Part shown: positions 9,440-21,164 of the stretch, in pieces
Numbering within the stretch: position 1 is the stretch's first letter
How the letters are laid out: every line of letters starts with the position of its first letter
From: Candidatus Pantoea formicae
Lineage (GTDB): Bacteria; Pseudomonadota; Gammaproteobacteria; Enterobacterales; Enterobacteriaceae
Reading direction: 5' to 3'
NCBI RefSeq assembly: GCF_011752625.1
Contig: NZ_VWXD01000003.1
Span: 496,001-560,000, forward strand
Length of the DNA: 64,000 nucleotides
Notes under the pieces: generated by a model
What the model saw: the letters and a program-made list of their open reading frames with translations, nothing else
Told to the model about the DNA's origin: nothing
Database searches by the model: none
Translations under genes and position numbers: made by a program

Positions 9440-10252
9440 ATGAAATTTGTCTCTTTCAACATCAATGGCTTGCGCGCGCGTCCTCATCAACTCGAAGCCC
9501 TGGTTGAACAACATCAGCCAGATGTCATCGGCTTGCAGGAAACCAAAGTTCATGACGACATGTTCCCGCTCGAAGACGTTAGCAAATTGGGCTACAACGT
9601 CTTTTATCATGGTCAGAAAGGCCACTACGGTGTCGCGCTGCTGACCAAAGCGCAGCCTGTTTCAGTACGCCGCGGGTTTCCCGGTGATGATGAGGATTCT
9701 CAGCGTCGCTTGATCATGGCTGAGATCCCCAGCCCAATTGGCGATATCACCGTGATTAATGGCTATTTCCCACAAGGTGAAAGCCGCGACCATCCCACCA
9801 AATTTCCGGCAAAAGAGAAGTTCTATCGTGACCTTCAGGATTACCTGGAGCAACAGTTGGCGGTGGATAAACCCGTGTTGATCATGGGCGACATGAATAT
9901 CAGCAGCACCGATCTTGATATTGGTATCGGTGAAGACAGCCGTAAGCGTTGGTTGCGTACCGGTAAATGTTCATTCTTACCCGAAGAGCGTGAGTGGATG
10001 GACCGCTTGATGCACTGGGGCTTAGTTGATACCTGGCGCGCCAAATACCCGGAGACAGCCGATCGCTTCTCTTGGTTTGACTATCGTTCTAAAGGTTTTG
10101 ATGACAACCGCGGTCTGCGTATCGATCTGCTGCTCGCCAGCCAACCGCTGGCTTCACGCTGCATTGAGAGCGGTATTGATTATGACATCCGCAGTATGGA
10201 GAAACCGTCAGATCACGCGCCAGTGTGGTCGACGTTCTCACTGGATAAATAA
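9440..10252 (+). CDS. xthA: Exodeoxyribonuclease III
   Basis: Main apurinic/apyrimidinic endonuclease and 3'-5' exonuclease of base-excision repair. The 270-residue protein begins [15 protein letters not shown]. The metal-binding Glu34 (GLQETK), the motif GDMNIS near 150, and the catalytic His259 (SDHAPVW) are all present at E. coli positions. The ATG at 9440 matches the family start; an upstream GTG at 9386 would add 18 residues. It ends at a strong hairpin shared with ynjH. Confidence 0.96.
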   Translation: MKFVSFNINGLRARPHQLEALVEQHQPDVIGLQETKVHDDMFPLEDVSKLGYNVFYHGQKGHYGVALLTKAQPVSVRRGFPGDDEDSQRRLIMAEIPSPIGDITVINGYFPQGESRDHPTKFPAKEKFYRDLQDYLEQQLAVDKPVLIMGDMNISSTDLDIGIGEDSRKRWLRTGKCSFLPEEREWMDRLMHWGLVDTWRAKYPETADRFSWFDYRSKGFDDNRGLRIDLLLASQPLASRCIESGIDYDIRSMEKPSDHAPVWSTFSLDK

Positions 10253-10261
10253 GCGGTGATG

Positions 10262-10291
10262 CAGCGTATGGCGTCGAAACGCCATACGCTG
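10262..10291. terminator. Hairpin between xthA and ynjH
   Basis: A 13-bp perfect stem with a 4-nt CGAA loop (CAGCGTATGGCGT paired with its complement) lies between the convergent stops of xthA and ynjH and is followed by TTATTT. It is probably a bidirectional terminator. Confidence 0.75.
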
Positions 10292-10588
10292 TTATTTAAT
10301 GATCTTCCAGATCAATGGATTGGTTCCCATCACCTTCTCATCGCGTCCGCACTGCAGCAGCACACCCTCCGCTTTCACCACTGCACCTTCCGAATAACTG
10401 CGGTTTTCGTAGATGCAACACTGCAAACAGTTGCTTTGCTGATTATTCTGCCCTTGCGTCCACACCTCTCGCGGCATATCCACCACGACATCGGTATTGC
10501 CCAGATGGCTGGTTTCCGGCTGGCGATTAGCTTGTGCGCTGTTACTGCACATCAACGCTAAGCCAAGCGCGATAAAGACATAACGCAT
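10292..10588 (-). CDS. ynjH: YnjH family protein (DUF1496)
   Basis: A 98-residue exported protein of unknown function. An N-terminal signal peptide is visible ([20 protein letters not shown]). The family core has a CxxC cluster (SNCLQCCIYENRSYSEGAVVKAEG) and ends with NPLIWK. Its start overlaps the topB stop by one base (TAATG), so it is translationally linked to topB. In E. coli ynjH and topB are separated by gdhA and ynjI; those two genes are not here. Confidence 0.85.
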   Translation of the reverse strand: MRYVFIALGLALMCSNSAQANRQPETSHLGNTDVVVDMPREVWTQGQNNQQSNCLQCCIYENRSYSEGAVVKAEGVLLQCGRDEKVMGTNPLIWKIIK

Positions 10589-12510
10589 TACTCTGTCTCC
10601 TTGGTTTTACGCCGGGTCGATTTCGGTTTCGCTTTCCGTTTTGTCGCCGGTGCGGCGATACCTCTGAATGACTGCAATGACGGTCGCTGACGCGCTTCGC
10701 CAATCAACCCTATCAGTGTGCTAACCAGTGGCTGCATAAACTCATCGTAGCGACAGGATTTTTCACTGATGCGCGTTAACGTTGATTCCCAGTGCGCCGT
10801 CATATCAGGCCGTGCCGCCATTTCAGGAAGCGCATGGATGAGCGCCCTTCCTGCATCCGTAGAGTGAATATAGCGGCCTTTCTTCACCAGGAAGGTTCGC
10901 CGGAACAATAATTCGATAATACCCGCACGCGTCGCTTCCGTTCCTAAACCATCGGTCGCACGCAGCACTTTCTTTGATTCTTTATCCTGGACAAAGCGCG
11001 CGATACCGGTCATGGCGGATAACAGGGTGGCATCGGTGAACGGGCGCGGCGGCTGCGTCTGCTTAGCGAGCACTTCACCGCGCTCACACAGCAGCTCATC
11101 GCCCTTTGCCACCACAGGTAAAGGCGTGCCATCGTTCTCTTCATCGCGTTCTTTACTGCCAAGTAAGGCACGCCAACCCGCTTCCGCCAGAAAGCGCGCT
11201 TTCGCAACAAACTTCCCACCGCCGATGTCGAGATCGATAACGCATTTGCGAAACACCGCGTCTGGGCAGAATTGCATCAAGTACTGTCGTGCAACCAGGC
11301 CGTAAATATTGGCTTCATTTTCCGTCAAATTCACTTTACTGGCGCGGGCGGTAGGGATGATGGCGTGGTGAGCATCCACCTTCTTATCGTCCCAACAGCG
11401 ATTCTTCTGATCAGGATTAAAATCCGTGGGCGGTGTCAGATTGGGTTGGTGCGCCTGAATCGCATTCAGCACCGCATGGCGTCCGGCAAAGTGCTCATCG
11501 GGCAAATAACGGCTGTCAGAACGCGGATAGGTAATCAGCTTATGGGTTTCGTACAGACGCTGACAGCAATCCAGTACGTTTTGCGCGCTGAGGCCGAAAC
11601 GCTTTGCCGCTTCTATCTGCAGGCTGGAGAGAGAAAACGGCAGTGGCGCGGTGTCAGATTCTCGTTTGTCGTTATAACCGGTGACCATCGCCGGCTTACC
11701 GTTGATACGCTCTAACACGTGATCGGCTAACGGACGATGCAATAGCCGCCCTTCTTCATCCTGCCAGGGTTCGCAGGCATCACTGGGTATCCAACTGGCA
11801 ACAAAACGCTCATCTTTCGGCGTCACGATATGCGCTTTTACTTCGAAATAATCTTTCGGGATGAAGTTCTCGATCTCTTCATCACGACGCACCACCAAGC
11901 CGAGCACCGGTGTCTGAACGCGACCGACCGACAACACGCCATCATAACCGGCATTGCGCCCTAACAACGTAAACGCACGGGTCATATTGATGCCGTAAAG
12001 CCAATCTGCACGCGCGCGCGCCAATGCAGAGACACATAGTGGGATAAACTCGCGGTTCTCACGCAAACGGCCCACCGCGCGTTCCACCGCGGAGGGGTTG
12101 AGATCGTTAATCAGACACCTTTGCACTTTCTGCCGTTTTTCCGGCACGAGTTGCAGATAGTCCAGGACTTCATCCACTAACAGCTGACCTTCACGATCCG
12201 GGTCACCGGCATGAACCACTTCGCTCGCCTGCTGCAGCAAACCCTCAATCACTTTGAGCTGTTTCGCCACCGACGGGCGCGGCTGTAAACGCCACTTTTC
12301 CGGGATAATCGGTAGATCGGCGAGATTCCAGCGCGCATAGCGGCTGTCATAGCTGTCCGGCTGCGCCTGCTCCAGCAAATGCCCGACACACCAAGTGACC
12401 ATCTGATCGTTGCCACAGGCAATAAAGCCGTCGCCGCGTCGATGCGGTTTCGGCAGTACATCAGCAATGGCGCGCGCCAGGCTGGGTTTTTCAGCAATAA
12501 ACAAACGCAT
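10588..12510 (-). CDS. topB: DNA topoisomerase III
   Basis: Type IA topoisomerase that decatenates and resolves replication and recombination intermediates. The 640-residue protein has an N-terminal TOPRIM domain ([19 protein letters not shown]; acidic GDPDREGQ near 103) and the active-site Tyr in [13 protein letters not shown], about residue 330. Its C-terminal tail is basic ([15 protein letters not shown]), as in E. coli TopB. It lies 22 bp after selD in the operon ydjA-selD-topB-ynjH. Confidence 0.95.
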   Translation of the reverse strand: MRLFIAEKPSLARAIADVLPKPHRRGDGFIACGNDQMVTWCVGHLLEQAQPDSYDSRYARWNLADLPIIPEKWRLQPRPSVAKQLKVIEGLLQQASEVVHAGDPDREGQLLVDEVLDYLQLVPEKRQKVQRCLINDLNPSAVERAVGRLRENREFIPLCVSALARARADWLYGINMTRAFTLLGRNAGYDGVLSVGRVQTPVLGLVVRRDEEIENFIPKDYFEVKAHIVTPKDERFVASWIPSDACEPWQDEEGRLLHRPLADHVLERINGKPAMVTGYNDKRESDTAPLPFSLSSLQIEAAKRFGLSAQNVLDCCQRLYETHKLITYPRSDSRYLPDEHFAGRHAVLNAIQAHQPNLTPPTDFNPDQKNRCWDDKKVDAHHAIIPTARASKVNLTENEANIYGLVARQYLMQFCPDAVFRKCVIDLDIGGGKFVAKARFLAEAGWRALLGSKERDEENDGTPLPVVAKGDELLCERGEVLAKQTQPPRPFTDATLLSAMTGIARFVQDKESKKVLRATDGLGTEATRAGIIELLFRRTFLVKKGRYIHSTDAGRALIHALPEMAARPDMTAHWESTLTRISEKSCRYDEFMQPLVSTLIGLIGEARQRPSLQSFRGIAAPATKRKAKPKSTRRKTKETE

Positions 12511-12532
12511 GTCTGGCGTCGTTCCTTCTACG

Positions 12533-13576
12533 TCAATTCACGACGGTAATTAATGGGCAAGACGTGTCAGCAGCCAAAAGCTCACCGATCGCCGTCGCCT
12601 GCACGCCTGCCAATGTTGCGCAGTGCTGGAAGGCTTCGACCCCGCTGGGTTGCACCGCCACCAGCAAACCACCCGAGGTTTGCGGATCACACAGTAACGC
12701 ACGCGTTGCATCGTCCATCGCGGAAATATGGCCACCATAGCTGGCAAAATTGCGCTGAGTGCCACCGGGCACTGCACCTGCAGCAATATACTCATCCACT
12801 CCCGGCAAGTGCGGAACCTGTGTAGCGTGGATTTCTGCGCGCAAACCGGATCCCTGGCAAATTTCACTCAGGTGCCCGAGTAAGCCAAAACCGGTGACAT
12901 CGGTCATGGCGCTGACGCCATCCAGTTTGGCAAACTCGGCACCTGCTTTATTCAACTGGCACATGATGTCAGCCGCCAGTGACTGGTGTTCAGGGCGAAG
13001 TAAACCTCTCTTCTCGGCGGTGGTAAGGATGCCAATGCCAAGTGGTTTCGTCAGGAATAACTGACACCCTGCCTGTGCTGCGCTGTTCTTTTTCACGCGC
13101 GCAACATCCACGATGCCGGTCACAGCCAGACCGAAAATCGGTTCTGGCGCATCAATCGAGTGTCCACCTGCCAGCGCAATGCCCGCCGCCTGACACGCCG
13201 CTCGGCCACCTTCAATCACCTGCTGTGCCACCTCCGGGCTGAGGACGTTGACTGGCCAGCCAAGAATCGCGATCGCCATAATGGGTTTGCCGCCCATGGC
13301 ATAAATATCACTAATGGCATTAGTGGCGGCAATACGGCCAAAGGTATGAGGATCATCGACGATGGGCATAAAGAAATCGGTGGTGCTGACCACCGCAGTG
13401 CCGTTGCCCAAATCGTAAACCGCGGCATCATCGCGCGTTTCATTGCCCACCAGCAGTTGGGGGTCGTGGAATGGCGTTATCTCACTGCGAAGAATGGTTT
13501 CCAGTACCTGCGGCGAAATTTTGCAGCCGCAGCCAGCTCCATGGCTGTATTGCGTCAGGCGAAGCGGTTCACTCAT
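12533..13576 (-). CDS. selD: Selenide, water dikinase (selenophosphate synthetase)
   Basis: Makes selenophosphate from selenide and ATP for selenocysteine tRNA and selenouridine synthesis. The 347-residue protein carries the catalytic Cys16 and Lys19 in [11 protein letters not shown] (E. coli C17, K20) and the AIRS-type ATP-binding sequence [14 protein letters not shown]. The nucleophile is Cys, not Sec, as in E. coli. It lies upstream of topB; no selenoprotein or selA/B gene lies in this window. Confidence 0.95.
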   Translation of the reverse strand: MSEPLRLTQYSHGAGCGCKISPQVLETILRSEITPFHDPQLLVGNETRDDAAVYDLGNGTAVVSTTDFFMPIVDDPHTFGRIAATNAISDIYAMGGKPIMAIAILGWPVNVLSPEVAQQVIEGGRAACQAAGIALAGGHSIDAPEPIFGLAVTGIVDVARVKKNSAAQAGCQLFLTKPLGIGILTTAEKRGLLRPEHQSLAADIMCQLNKAGAEFAKLDGVSAMTDVTGFGLLGHLSEICQGSGLRAEIHATQVPHLPGVDEYIAAGAVPGGTQRNFASYGGHISAMDDATRALLCDPQTSGGLLVAVQPSGVEAFQHCATLAGVQATAIGELLAADTSCPLITVVN

Positions 13577-13729
13577 GGCGGGTTCCTTATGCGCTGTACA
13601 GAAGGCAGTATGTTAGCCTGGCTGCCAGCCGCTGGTAAGTGTTGCGCGATCTAACCACGATCTTTCGCACACGTGGTGTGCAATATCTGCAACCGCGCTC
13701 ACCTTGCCGAAGAAACCCGCCGCTGTCTG

Positions 13730-14284
13730 TCAGAAATAACTGACAAACTGTGCGGTATCCGGCGCCACTACGGTGGTGTTGGCTTTTAACTGAGGCGTGC
13801 CGAGATAGAGGAAGCCCACAATCGCATCCTGGTCGCGGCATCCAAAGGCCTCGCGCACCGCCGGATTCTCGGTCCATGGGCCGCTGCGCCAGATGCCGTT
13901 AAAGCCCTGTGCCACTGCCGCCATTTGCATCGCCATCACGGCACAACCCGCTGAGACCAACTGCTCCCAATGCGGCACTTTGGCATTTTCTTCACAGTGA
14001 GCAACGACCGTGATGATCATCGGGGCGCGGAAAGGTGCAGAAGCGGCTTTCTCAATCGCCTTATCATCCTGATGGCTGTCTCGCGCCGCTTGCTCTAACA
14101 ATTTCGCGAAGCGCTCGCGTCCGTCATTTTCAACAATAATGAAGCGCCAGGGTTGCATCGTGCCATGATCCGGCGCGCGTAATCCCGCATGCAAAATGTT
14201 CTGCAATGCTTCTCCTACCGGTGCTGGCTCAGCCAAACGTGATGCTGAACGGCGGTTAACTAATAAATCCAATGCATCCATCAT
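13730..14284 (-). CDS. ydjA: NAD(P)H nitroreductase-family protein YdjA
   Basis: FMN-binding nitroreductase-like protein, 184 residues. The N-terminal RRSASRL and the [12 protein letters not shown] segment match the E. coli YdjA flavin-binding region, and the C-terminal [12 protein letters not shown] is typical. Physiological substrate is unknown. Two adjacent ATG codons follow GGGAG; the E. coli protein starts at the second (14281), so the first residue is uncertain. It is divergent from sppA and leads the selD-topB-ynjH group, with a 153-bp gap before selD. Confidence 0.92.
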   Translation of the reverse strand: MMDALDLLVNRRSASRLAEPAPVGEALQNILHAGLRAPDHGTMQPWRFIIVENDGRERFAKLLEQAARDSHQDDKAIEKAASAPFRAPMIITVVAHCEENAKVPHWEQLVSAGCAVMAMQMAAVAQGFNGIWRSGPWTENPAVREAFGCRDQDAIVGFLYLGTPQLKANTTVVAPDTAQFVSYF

Positions 14285-14450
14285 TATTCTCCCATGAATA
14301 AAAAGCGTCGGCTAATCCTGGCACAGCGAGATCTTTTGTAACAGTCTGGCGCGATTTCCTGCTGACATTTCGCACGCTGCTCTTTAGGATGAACCCGACA
14401 TCGGGGCAGACCGCGTGGCGACTGCCCTGTTACGTGAATATGGAGAGTTT

Positions 14451-16310
14451 ATGCGCACATTGTGGCGAATTATTGCCGGCCTGTTCCGTTGGAGCTGGCG
14501 GGTATTAAATTTCATTCGAGAATTTATTCTGAATTTATTTCTCATCGTGCTGATCCTGGCGGGTGTCGGCATTTGGTTGCAGCTTTCCAGTGCCAGTAGC
14601 AGTGAGCCGGTGCAGCAAGGTGCGCTGAAAGTGGATCTGAGCGGAGTCTTGGTTGATAAACCATCCGTCAGTAACCGTCTGAGCCGCATCGGCCGACAGC
14701 TATTGGGCGCCAGCAATGACCGCTTGCAGGAAAACTCTCTGTTCGATGTCGTGGATGCCATTCGTCAGGCAAAAACCGATAAGAACATCACGGGTATCGT
14801 TTTGGACCTGCGCGACTTTGCCGGTGGCGATCAACCTTCGTTGCAATATGTCGGTAAAGCACTGCGTGAATTCCGCGATGCTGGCAAACCAATTTATGCC
14901 GTCGGTGATAGCTATAGCCAGGCGCAGTACTACATTGCCAGCTATGCGACCAAGATCTATTTGTCACCGCAAGGTACGGTAGACCTGCACGGTTTCGCAA
15001 CCAATGGGCTGTACTACAAATCCCTGCTGGATAAGTTAAAAGTCAGCTCGCATGTGTTCCGTGTGGGTACCTACAAATCGGCAGTTGAACCCTTCCTGCG
15101 GGATGATATGTCGCCAGACGCGCGTGACGCCGACGGTCGCTGGATTGGCCAACTGTGGCAGAACTACCTCAACACTGTGTCCGCTAATCGTCAAATCACG
15201 CCAGATCAACTCTTCCCTGGCGCAGCGGGCATCATAAGCGGCCTGCAAGCTGTAGACGGTGATACCGCGAAATATGCGCTGAACAGCAAGCTGGTTGATG
15301 TGTTGGATAGCCGTGCAGCCGCAGACCAGGAACTGGTGAAAACCTTCGGCTGGGATAAGGCAAATAACGATTATCGTAACGTCAGCATTTACGATTACAC
15401 CGTAAAACAGCCGCCGCAGGGTGATGACGGCAATATTGCGGTGATCTTCGCCAGCGGTGCGATTATGGATGGAGAAGAGACGGCAGGAAATGTCGGTGGC
15501 GATACCACCGCCTCACAGATTCGTGATGCCCGCCTTGATCCGAAAATCAAAGCCATTGTCCTGCGCGTGAACAGTCCTGGCGGCAGCGTCACTGCTTCAG
15601 AGGCGATCCGCGAAGAGTTGGCAGCGGCACACGACGCGGGCAAGCCCGTGGTGGTATCGATGGGCGGCATGGCGGCATCCGGTGGTTATTGGATTTCCAC
15701 ACCAGCTGATTATATTGTCGCAGCACCGAGTACGCTGACCGGCTCGATCGGTATTTTTGGCGTGATCAACACGGTTGAAAACAGCCTAAGCACCATTGGC
15801 GTGCACACGGACGGCGTGGCTACTTCACCGCTGGCAGACGTAGCGACCACCAAAGCGCTGCCAACAGAAGTTCAGCAACTGATGCAACTGACCATCGAAA
15901 ATGGTTACCGCAACTTTGTTGGCCTGGTAGCAAAATCACGTCATAAAACGCCGGAGCAAATCGACGCCATTGCACAAGGCCATGTGTGGACCGGCAGCGA
16001 CGCCAAAGCCAATGGCTTGGTAGACGCACTGGGTGACTTCGACGACGCCGTGGCAAAAGCCGCTGAGCTGGCAAAAGTGACCAAACCACAGCTGAGCTGG
16101 TATCAGGATGATCCGGGTATGCTTGACCTGTTGTTGAATCAGATGAACGCGTCAGCGCAGGCAATGCTGCCTGCAGCACTGAAAGTGTGGCTTCCCGCAC
16201 CGATGTTAGATGTGATGAGCGCCGTCAAAAACCAGCCGGGCCTGATTAATAACCTTAACGATCCGCAAAATCGTTATGCTTTCTGCCTTAACTGCGGCAA
16301 CGTACGTTAA
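14451..16310 (+). CDS. sppA: Signal peptide peptidase A (protease IV)
   Basis: Inner-membrane serine protease that degrades cleaved signal peptides in the periplasm. The 619-residue protein has one N-terminal membrane segment (about 26-44) and two tandem ClpP-like halves. The catalytic dyad is visible as Lys209 (GTYKSAVEP) and Ser410 ([11 protein letters not shown]), matching E. coli K209/S409. The start at 14451 has GGAGA upstream and matches the family; an upstream in-frame start at 14415 would add 12 residues. Confidence 0.95.
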   Translation: MRTLWRIIAGLFRWSWRVLNFIREFILNLFLIVLILAGVGIWLQLSSASSSEPVQQGALKVDLSGVLVDKPSVSNRLSRIGRQLLGASNDRLQENSLFDVVDAIRQAKTDKNITGIVLDLRDFAGGDQPSLQYVGKALREFRDAGKPIYAVGDSYSQAQYYIASYATKIYLSPQGTVDLHGFATNGLYYKSLLDKLKVSSHVFRVGTYKSAVEPFLRDDMSPDARDADGRWIGQLWQNYLNTVSANRQITPDQLFPGAAGIISGLQAVDGDTAKYALNSKLVDVLDSRAAADQELVKTFGWDKANNDYRNVSIYDYTVKQPPQGDDGNIAVIFASGAIMDGEETAGNVGGDTTASQIRDARLDPKIKAIVLRVNSPGGSVTASEAIREELAAAHDAGKPVVVSMGGMAASGGYWISTPADYIVAAPSTLTGSIGIFGVINTVENSLSTIGVHTDGVATSPLADVATTKALPTEVQQLMQLTIENGYRNFVGLVAKSRHKTPEQIDAIAQGHVWTGSDAKANGLVDALGDFDDAVAKAAELAKVTKPQLSWYQDDPGMLDLLLNQMNASAQAMLPAALKVWLPAPMLDVMSAVKNQPGLINNLNDPQNRYAFCLNCGNVR

Positions 16311-16316
16311 TCTTTA

Positions 16317-16344
16317 CAGCCCGGCCGCTGGTCGGGCTGCTTTT
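16317..16344 (+). terminator. Terminator after sppA
   Basis: The stem CAGCCCGGCC...GGTCGGGCTG (10 bp with one G-T pair, loop GCT, 16317-16339) is followed by CTTTT. It separates sppA from ansA. Confidence 0.7.
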
Positions 16345-16395
16345 CGCTGTTAATCCCCTTATACTGCGCGTTTTACGGCAAGTCTGAGTTCTTCC

Positions 16396-17409
16396 ATGCA
16401 AAAGAAAAATATCTATGTAGCCTACACGGGCGGTACCATCGGTATGCAGCGCTCTGCGCAAGGCTACATCCCGGTTTCCGGCCATCTACAGCAGCAGCTG
16501 GCCAACATGCCAGAATTCCATCGGCCAGAGATGCCAAGCTTTACCATCCACGAATATCATCCGTTGATGGACTCATCTGACATGACGCCGCGTGACTGGC
16601 AATCGATTGCTGACGACATCAAGCAAAATTACGATCGGTACGATGGCTTTGTGATCCTGCACGGTACCGACACCATGGCATTTACCGCGTCTGCGCTGTC
16701 CTTCATGTTAGAAAACTTGGCTAAGCCCGTCATCGTTACTGGTTCGCAGATCCCGCTGGCTGAGCTGCGATCCGATGGTCAGCAAAACTTGTTGAACTCG
16801 CTGTATGTGGCAGCGAACTACCCGATCAGCGAAGTTGCCCTGTTCTTCAACAACACGCTGTTCCGCGGTAACCGCACCACCAAAGCCCACGCTGATGGTT
16901 TTAATGCCTTCGCTTCGCCTAACCTTTCGCCGTTGCTGGAAGCGGGTATTCACATCCGTAAGCTGAATACGCCACCGGCGCCACAGGGAAAAGGCGAGCT
17001 GATTGTGCATCCGATCACCCCTCAGCCGATTGGTGTCGTCACCATCTATCCGGGTATCTCTGCCGATGTGGTACGTAACTTCCTGCGTCAGCCAGTGAAG
17101 GCACTGATCCTCCGTTCCTATGGCGTAGGGAACGCCCCGCAAAATGCAGAGTTCCTTAATGAATTACATCAGGCCAGCGAACGCGGCATCGTCGTGGTCA
17201 ATTTGACGCAGTGCATGTCTGGCAAGGTCAACATGGGCGGTTATGCCACCGGTAATGCCTTGGAACACGCCGGTGTGATCAGTGGCTTTGACCTCACTGT
17301 TGAGGCAACCTTAACAAAACTGCACTTTTTGTTGAGCCAAAACCTCACCACCGCGGAAATTCGTGCCAAAATGCAACAGAATTTACGCGGCGAACTGACC
17401 GACGACTGA
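16396..17409 (+). CDS. ansA: L-asparaginase I, cytoplasmic
   Basis: Hydrolyses asparagine to aspartate and ammonia. The 337-residue protein has no signal peptide. The two catalytic threonines are present at the expected places: Thr14 in YTGGTIG and Thr91 in LHGTDTMAF. It is followed 16 bp later by pncA, so the two amidohydrolase genes are probably co-transcribed, as in E. coli. Confidence 0.95.
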   Translation: MQKKNIYVAYTGGTIGMQRSAQGYIPVSGHLQQQLANMPEFHRPEMPSFTIHEYHPLMDSSDMTPRDWQSIADDIKQNYDRYDGFVILHGTDTMAFTASALSFMLENLAKPVIVTGSQIPLAELRSDGQQNLLNSLYVAANYPISEVALFFNNTLFRGNRTTKAHADGFNAFASPNLSPLLEAGIHIRKLNTPPAPQGKGELIVHPITPQPIGVVTIYPGISADVVRNFLRQPVKALILRSYGVGNAPQNAEFLNELHQASERGIVVVNLTQCMSGKVNMGGYATGNALEHAGVISGFDLTVEATLTKLHFLLSQNLTTAEIRAKMQQNLRGELTDD

Positions 17410-17425
17410 TACGGAGCGAGAAGTA

Positions 17426-18034
17426 ATGAAGCGGGCATTGATAATCATCGATATTCAAAACGATTTTTGCCCCGGCGGCCCAATGGCGGTGCGAGAAGGT
17501 GACCAGACGGTGCCTGTTGCTAACCGTTACGCACGCGAGTTCCGCGATCGGGGTGAATGTGTAGTGGCATTACAAGACTGGCACCCAGCTAACCATGGCA
17601 GTTTTGCTTCTGTCTCGGGAGAGCCGGTCTACACGCTGGGCGAATTGAACGGTCTGGCGCAGATCTGGTGGCCGGATCACGGTGTCGAGAACTCCATCGG
17701 CGCAGATTTCCATCCAGGACTGGACCGCAGCTTAATTGATGCCGTGTTCCATAAAGGGGGTGACGCCGATGTGGACAGTTACAGCGCATTCTTCGACAAC
17801 GGTCATCGCCGTAAGACCGAGTTGGACAGTTGGCTGCGCGAACGCGGTATTAGTGATTTGGTGATGCTGGGTATCGCGACCGATTACTGCGTGAAATACA
17901 GTGTGCTGGATGCGCTTGAGCTAGGTTATAACGTTGAAGTCGTTAAAGAGGGTTGCCGTGGTGTTAACCTGAATCATGATGACAGCGAAATTGCCATCGC
18001 GCAGATGGAAGCACAAGGGGCGGTAATAATCTGA
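17426..18034 (+). CDS. pncA: Nicotinamidase
   Basis: Deamidates nicotinamide to nicotinate in NAD salvage, and also converts pyrazinamide. The 202-residue protein shows the cysteine-hydrolase triad Asp9 (IIDIQNDF), Lys110 (VFHKGGD) and Cys155 (ATDYCVKYS), with metal ligands Asp51, His53 and His85. It sits close behind ansA and ahead of a strong terminator. Confidence 0.94.
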   Translation: MKRALIIIDIQNDFCPGGPMAVREGDQTVPVANRYAREFRDRGECVVALQDWHPANHGSFASVSGEPVYTLGELNGLAQIWWPDHGVENSIGADFHPGLDRSLIDAVFHKGGDADVDSYSAFFDNGHRRKTELDSWLRERGISDLVMLGIATDYCVKYSVLDALELGYNVEVVKEGCRGVNLNHDDSEIAIAQMEAQGAVII

Positions 18035-18040
18035 AAATGA

Positions 18041-18064
18041 GGGCTGGTGAATACCAGCCCTTTT
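18041..18064 (+). terminator. Terminator after pncA
   Basis: GGGCTGGT-GAAT-ACCAGCCC, an 8-bp perfect stem, is followed by TTTT. It lies between the convergent ends of pncA and yeaC. Confidence 0.85.
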
Positions 18065-18069
18065 ACATG

Positions 18070-18351
18070 TTAATGCAGGTTGATACGTGTCACTTCAGGC
18101 TCAATGCCAAACTCTTCTTTCAGCTGCTTTTTCGACTTCGTCACCATTTCACCACCCTTACCGATGGTCATATGTTGCGGATCGTCGTTGTGGCGAGCCT
18201 GCCACAGCATCACCAATTGCAGGCAGTTGTCGCGCTGTTCTTGCGTCAATGCGACGCCATCAGGCCACTTGCCAATTTCCACCGCAGTCGCCAAGCGCTC
18301 ATACACTTCCGGCGTCATTGCTGCCAACATCGCTTCCAGTTCTTGTTTCAT
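18070..18351 (-). CDS. yeaC: YeaC family protein (DUF1315)
   Basis: A 93-residue cytoplasmic protein of unknown function. It matches E. coli YeaC over the conserved core (MTPEVYERLATAVEIGKWPDG, then CLQLVMLWQARHN). It starts 2 bp after the msrB stop and is surely co-transcribed with it. It has no membrane segment or recognisable catalytic motif. Confidence 0.9.
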   Translation of the reverse strand: MKQELEAMLAAMTPEVYERLATAVEIGKWPDGVALTQEQRDNCLQLVMLWQARHNDDPQHMTIGKGGEMVTKSKKQLKEEFGIEPEVTRINLH

Positions 18352-18353
18352 GC

Positions 18354-18764
18354 TCAGCCCTCTTGCTGATTACCCTGCTCGTCGGTGAAGCTTAGCGAGG
18401 CAGAGTTGACGCAGTAGCGCTCACCGCTCGGCTGCGGGCCATCAGGGAATACGTGACCAAGATGCGCATCGCAATTGCCACAACGAATTTCCACACGATG
18501 CATACCGTGCGAATCATCCTCCAGATAGCGAATAGCCTCGTCACTGTAGGGTTGGTAGAAGCTTGGCCAGCCACAGCCAGAGTCGTACTTAGTGTCGGAG
18601 AGAAACAGCGGCGAGTTGCACACTAAGCAGTGATAAATACCTTCTTGCTTGTTGTGCAACAGTGCGCCACTGAAAGGGGGTTCCGTGCCGCGATGCTGAG
18701 TGACATAGCGCTGCATCTCAGAAAGCTGCGCGATTTTTGCCTCGGGTGCGGTGTCTTTAGCCAT
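18354..18764 (-). CDS. msrB: Peptide-methionine (R)-S-oxide reductase
   Basis: Repairs methionine-R-sulfoxide in proteins. The 136-residue protein has zinc-binding Cys46/Cys49 (CLVC) and Cys95/Cys98 (CGNC), and the catalytic Cys118 in [11 protein letters not shown]. The GWPSFYQP substrate-pocket motif is also present. It lies divergently from gapA, with yeaC immediately downstream. Confidence 0.95.
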   Translation of the reverse strand: MAKDTAPEAKIAQLSEMQRYVTQHRGTEPPFSGALLHNKQEGIYHCLVCNSPLFLSDTKYDSGCGWPSFYQPYSDEAIRYLEDDSHGMHRVEIRCGNCDAHLGHVFPDGPQPSGERYCVNSASLSFTDEQGNQQEG

Positions 18765-20101
<1,337 letters not shown>

Positions 20102-20119
20102 GCAACTGGCGAACCAGAC

Positions 20120-20148
20120 AAGGGGTGACTTCGGTCGCCCCTTTTTTT
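20120..20148 (+). terminator. gapA terminator
   Basis: AGGGGTGAC-TTCG-GTCGCCCCT has an 8-9-bp stem capped by the very stable C(UUCG)G tetraloop and is followed by eight T. It sits between gapA and yeaD and partly isolates them. Confidence 0.92.
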
Positions 20149-20175
20149 TCATTTGGAAGAAGAGAAGGTCTGACG

Positions 20176-21051
20176 ATGCAAGATACGCTTTATAGTTTGC
20201 CGGTGGTGAATCAGATCACCCCTTACCTGTCACAACGTCAAATGGGCGACCTGCCGATTGTGGTGATCAGCCATCCTAAAGTGCGAGCTGCCATTGCCCT
20301 GCAAGGCGCGCATCTGCTGGCATGGCAACCCAGCGGTCAAAAGCCGGTTATCTGGTTAAGCGAGAAGACACCCTTTGTCACAGGCAAAGCGATTCGCGGT
20401 GGTGTGCCAATTTGCTGGCCATGGTTCGGTCCGGCCGGAGAGCCGGCGCATGGCTTCGCACGTAATCAGCCATGGACGCTCACTGCCCATGATGAGAATG
20501 AAGATGCGGTGATGCTGACTTTCACGCTGGAGAGCAACGCGCAAACCAAAAAACTGTGGCCTCACGACTTCACGCTGCTCGCCCGTTTCCGCATTGCTGA
20601 ACATTGTGAAATTGAACTGGAAGCCTGGGGTGATTACGAAGCCACTGCTGCACTGCACACCTACTTCCAGGTTACTGATATTGCTCAAGTCGAAGTGAGT
20701 GGCTTAGGCAACAGCTTTATCGATAAGGTCAATGCTAACGTGGTGGGCAGCTCGGCCGATGGCAAGCAGATCTATCCCGATCGTGTGGACCGGATCCACA
20801 CCGCTGCCGAAGATTGCAGCGTAATCCATGACAAGGGAGGTAATCGCCAGATAGAAGTTTACCACCACTACCAAAGTGACGTTGTCACTTGGAATCCAGG
20901 CCCAGAGTTGTCATGTAGCATGGCGGATATGCCCAATGAAGGCTACAAAACCATGGTTTGCGTAGAAACGGCGCGGATTAACAAACCAATGAAAAGTGCT
21001 GGTGAATCGCCTGCGCGCTTAGGCACTACGCTTCGCTTACGTAATAAGTAG
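20176..21051 (+). CDS. yeaD: D-hexose-6-phosphate mutarotase YeaD
   Basis: Aldose-1-epimerase-type enzyme thought to interconvert glucose-6-phosphate anomers. The 291-residue protein matches E. coli YeaD throughout, including LQGAHLLAWQP, GGVPICWPWFGP, HGFARNQPW, ALHTYFQV and WNPGPELS. I chose the ATG at 20176, which gives the family N-terminus; an upstream in-frame start at 20125 overlaps the gapA terminator. Its closeness to gapA is conserved in enterobacteria. Confidence 0.92.
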   Translation: MQDTLYSLPVVNQITPYLSQRQMGDLPIVVISHPKVRAAIALQGAHLLAWQPSGQKPVIWLSEKTPFVTGKAIRGGVPICWPWFGPAGEPAHGFARNQPWTLTAHDENEDAVMLTFTLESNAQTKKLWPHDFTLLARFRIAEHCEIELEAWGDYEATAALHTYFQVTDIAQVEVSGLGNSFIDKVNANVVGSSADGKQIYPDRVDRIHTAAEDCSVIHDKGGNRQIEVYHHYQSDVVTWNPGPELSCSMADMPNEGYKTMVCVETARINKPMKSAGESPARLGTTLRLRNK

Positions 21052-21135
21052 GATTGGGCGGCGCACACGCGCCGCTATACAATATGCCCCAGCGCACTTT
21101 TATGAGGCGCCATTGTGGTGCAATGAAACAAAAAC

Positions 21136-21150
21136 GCCCCATTTAGAGGC
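21136..21150 (-). terminator. Probable mipA terminator
   Basis: Read on the minus strand, GCCTC-TAAAT-GGGGC forms a 5-bp stem and is followed by GTTTTTGTTT. It lies just after the mipA stop. A separate GC-rich hairpin without a T-run at 21058-21075 follows yeaD. Confidence 0.5.
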
Positions 21151-21164
21151 ACTCAGTGTTATCG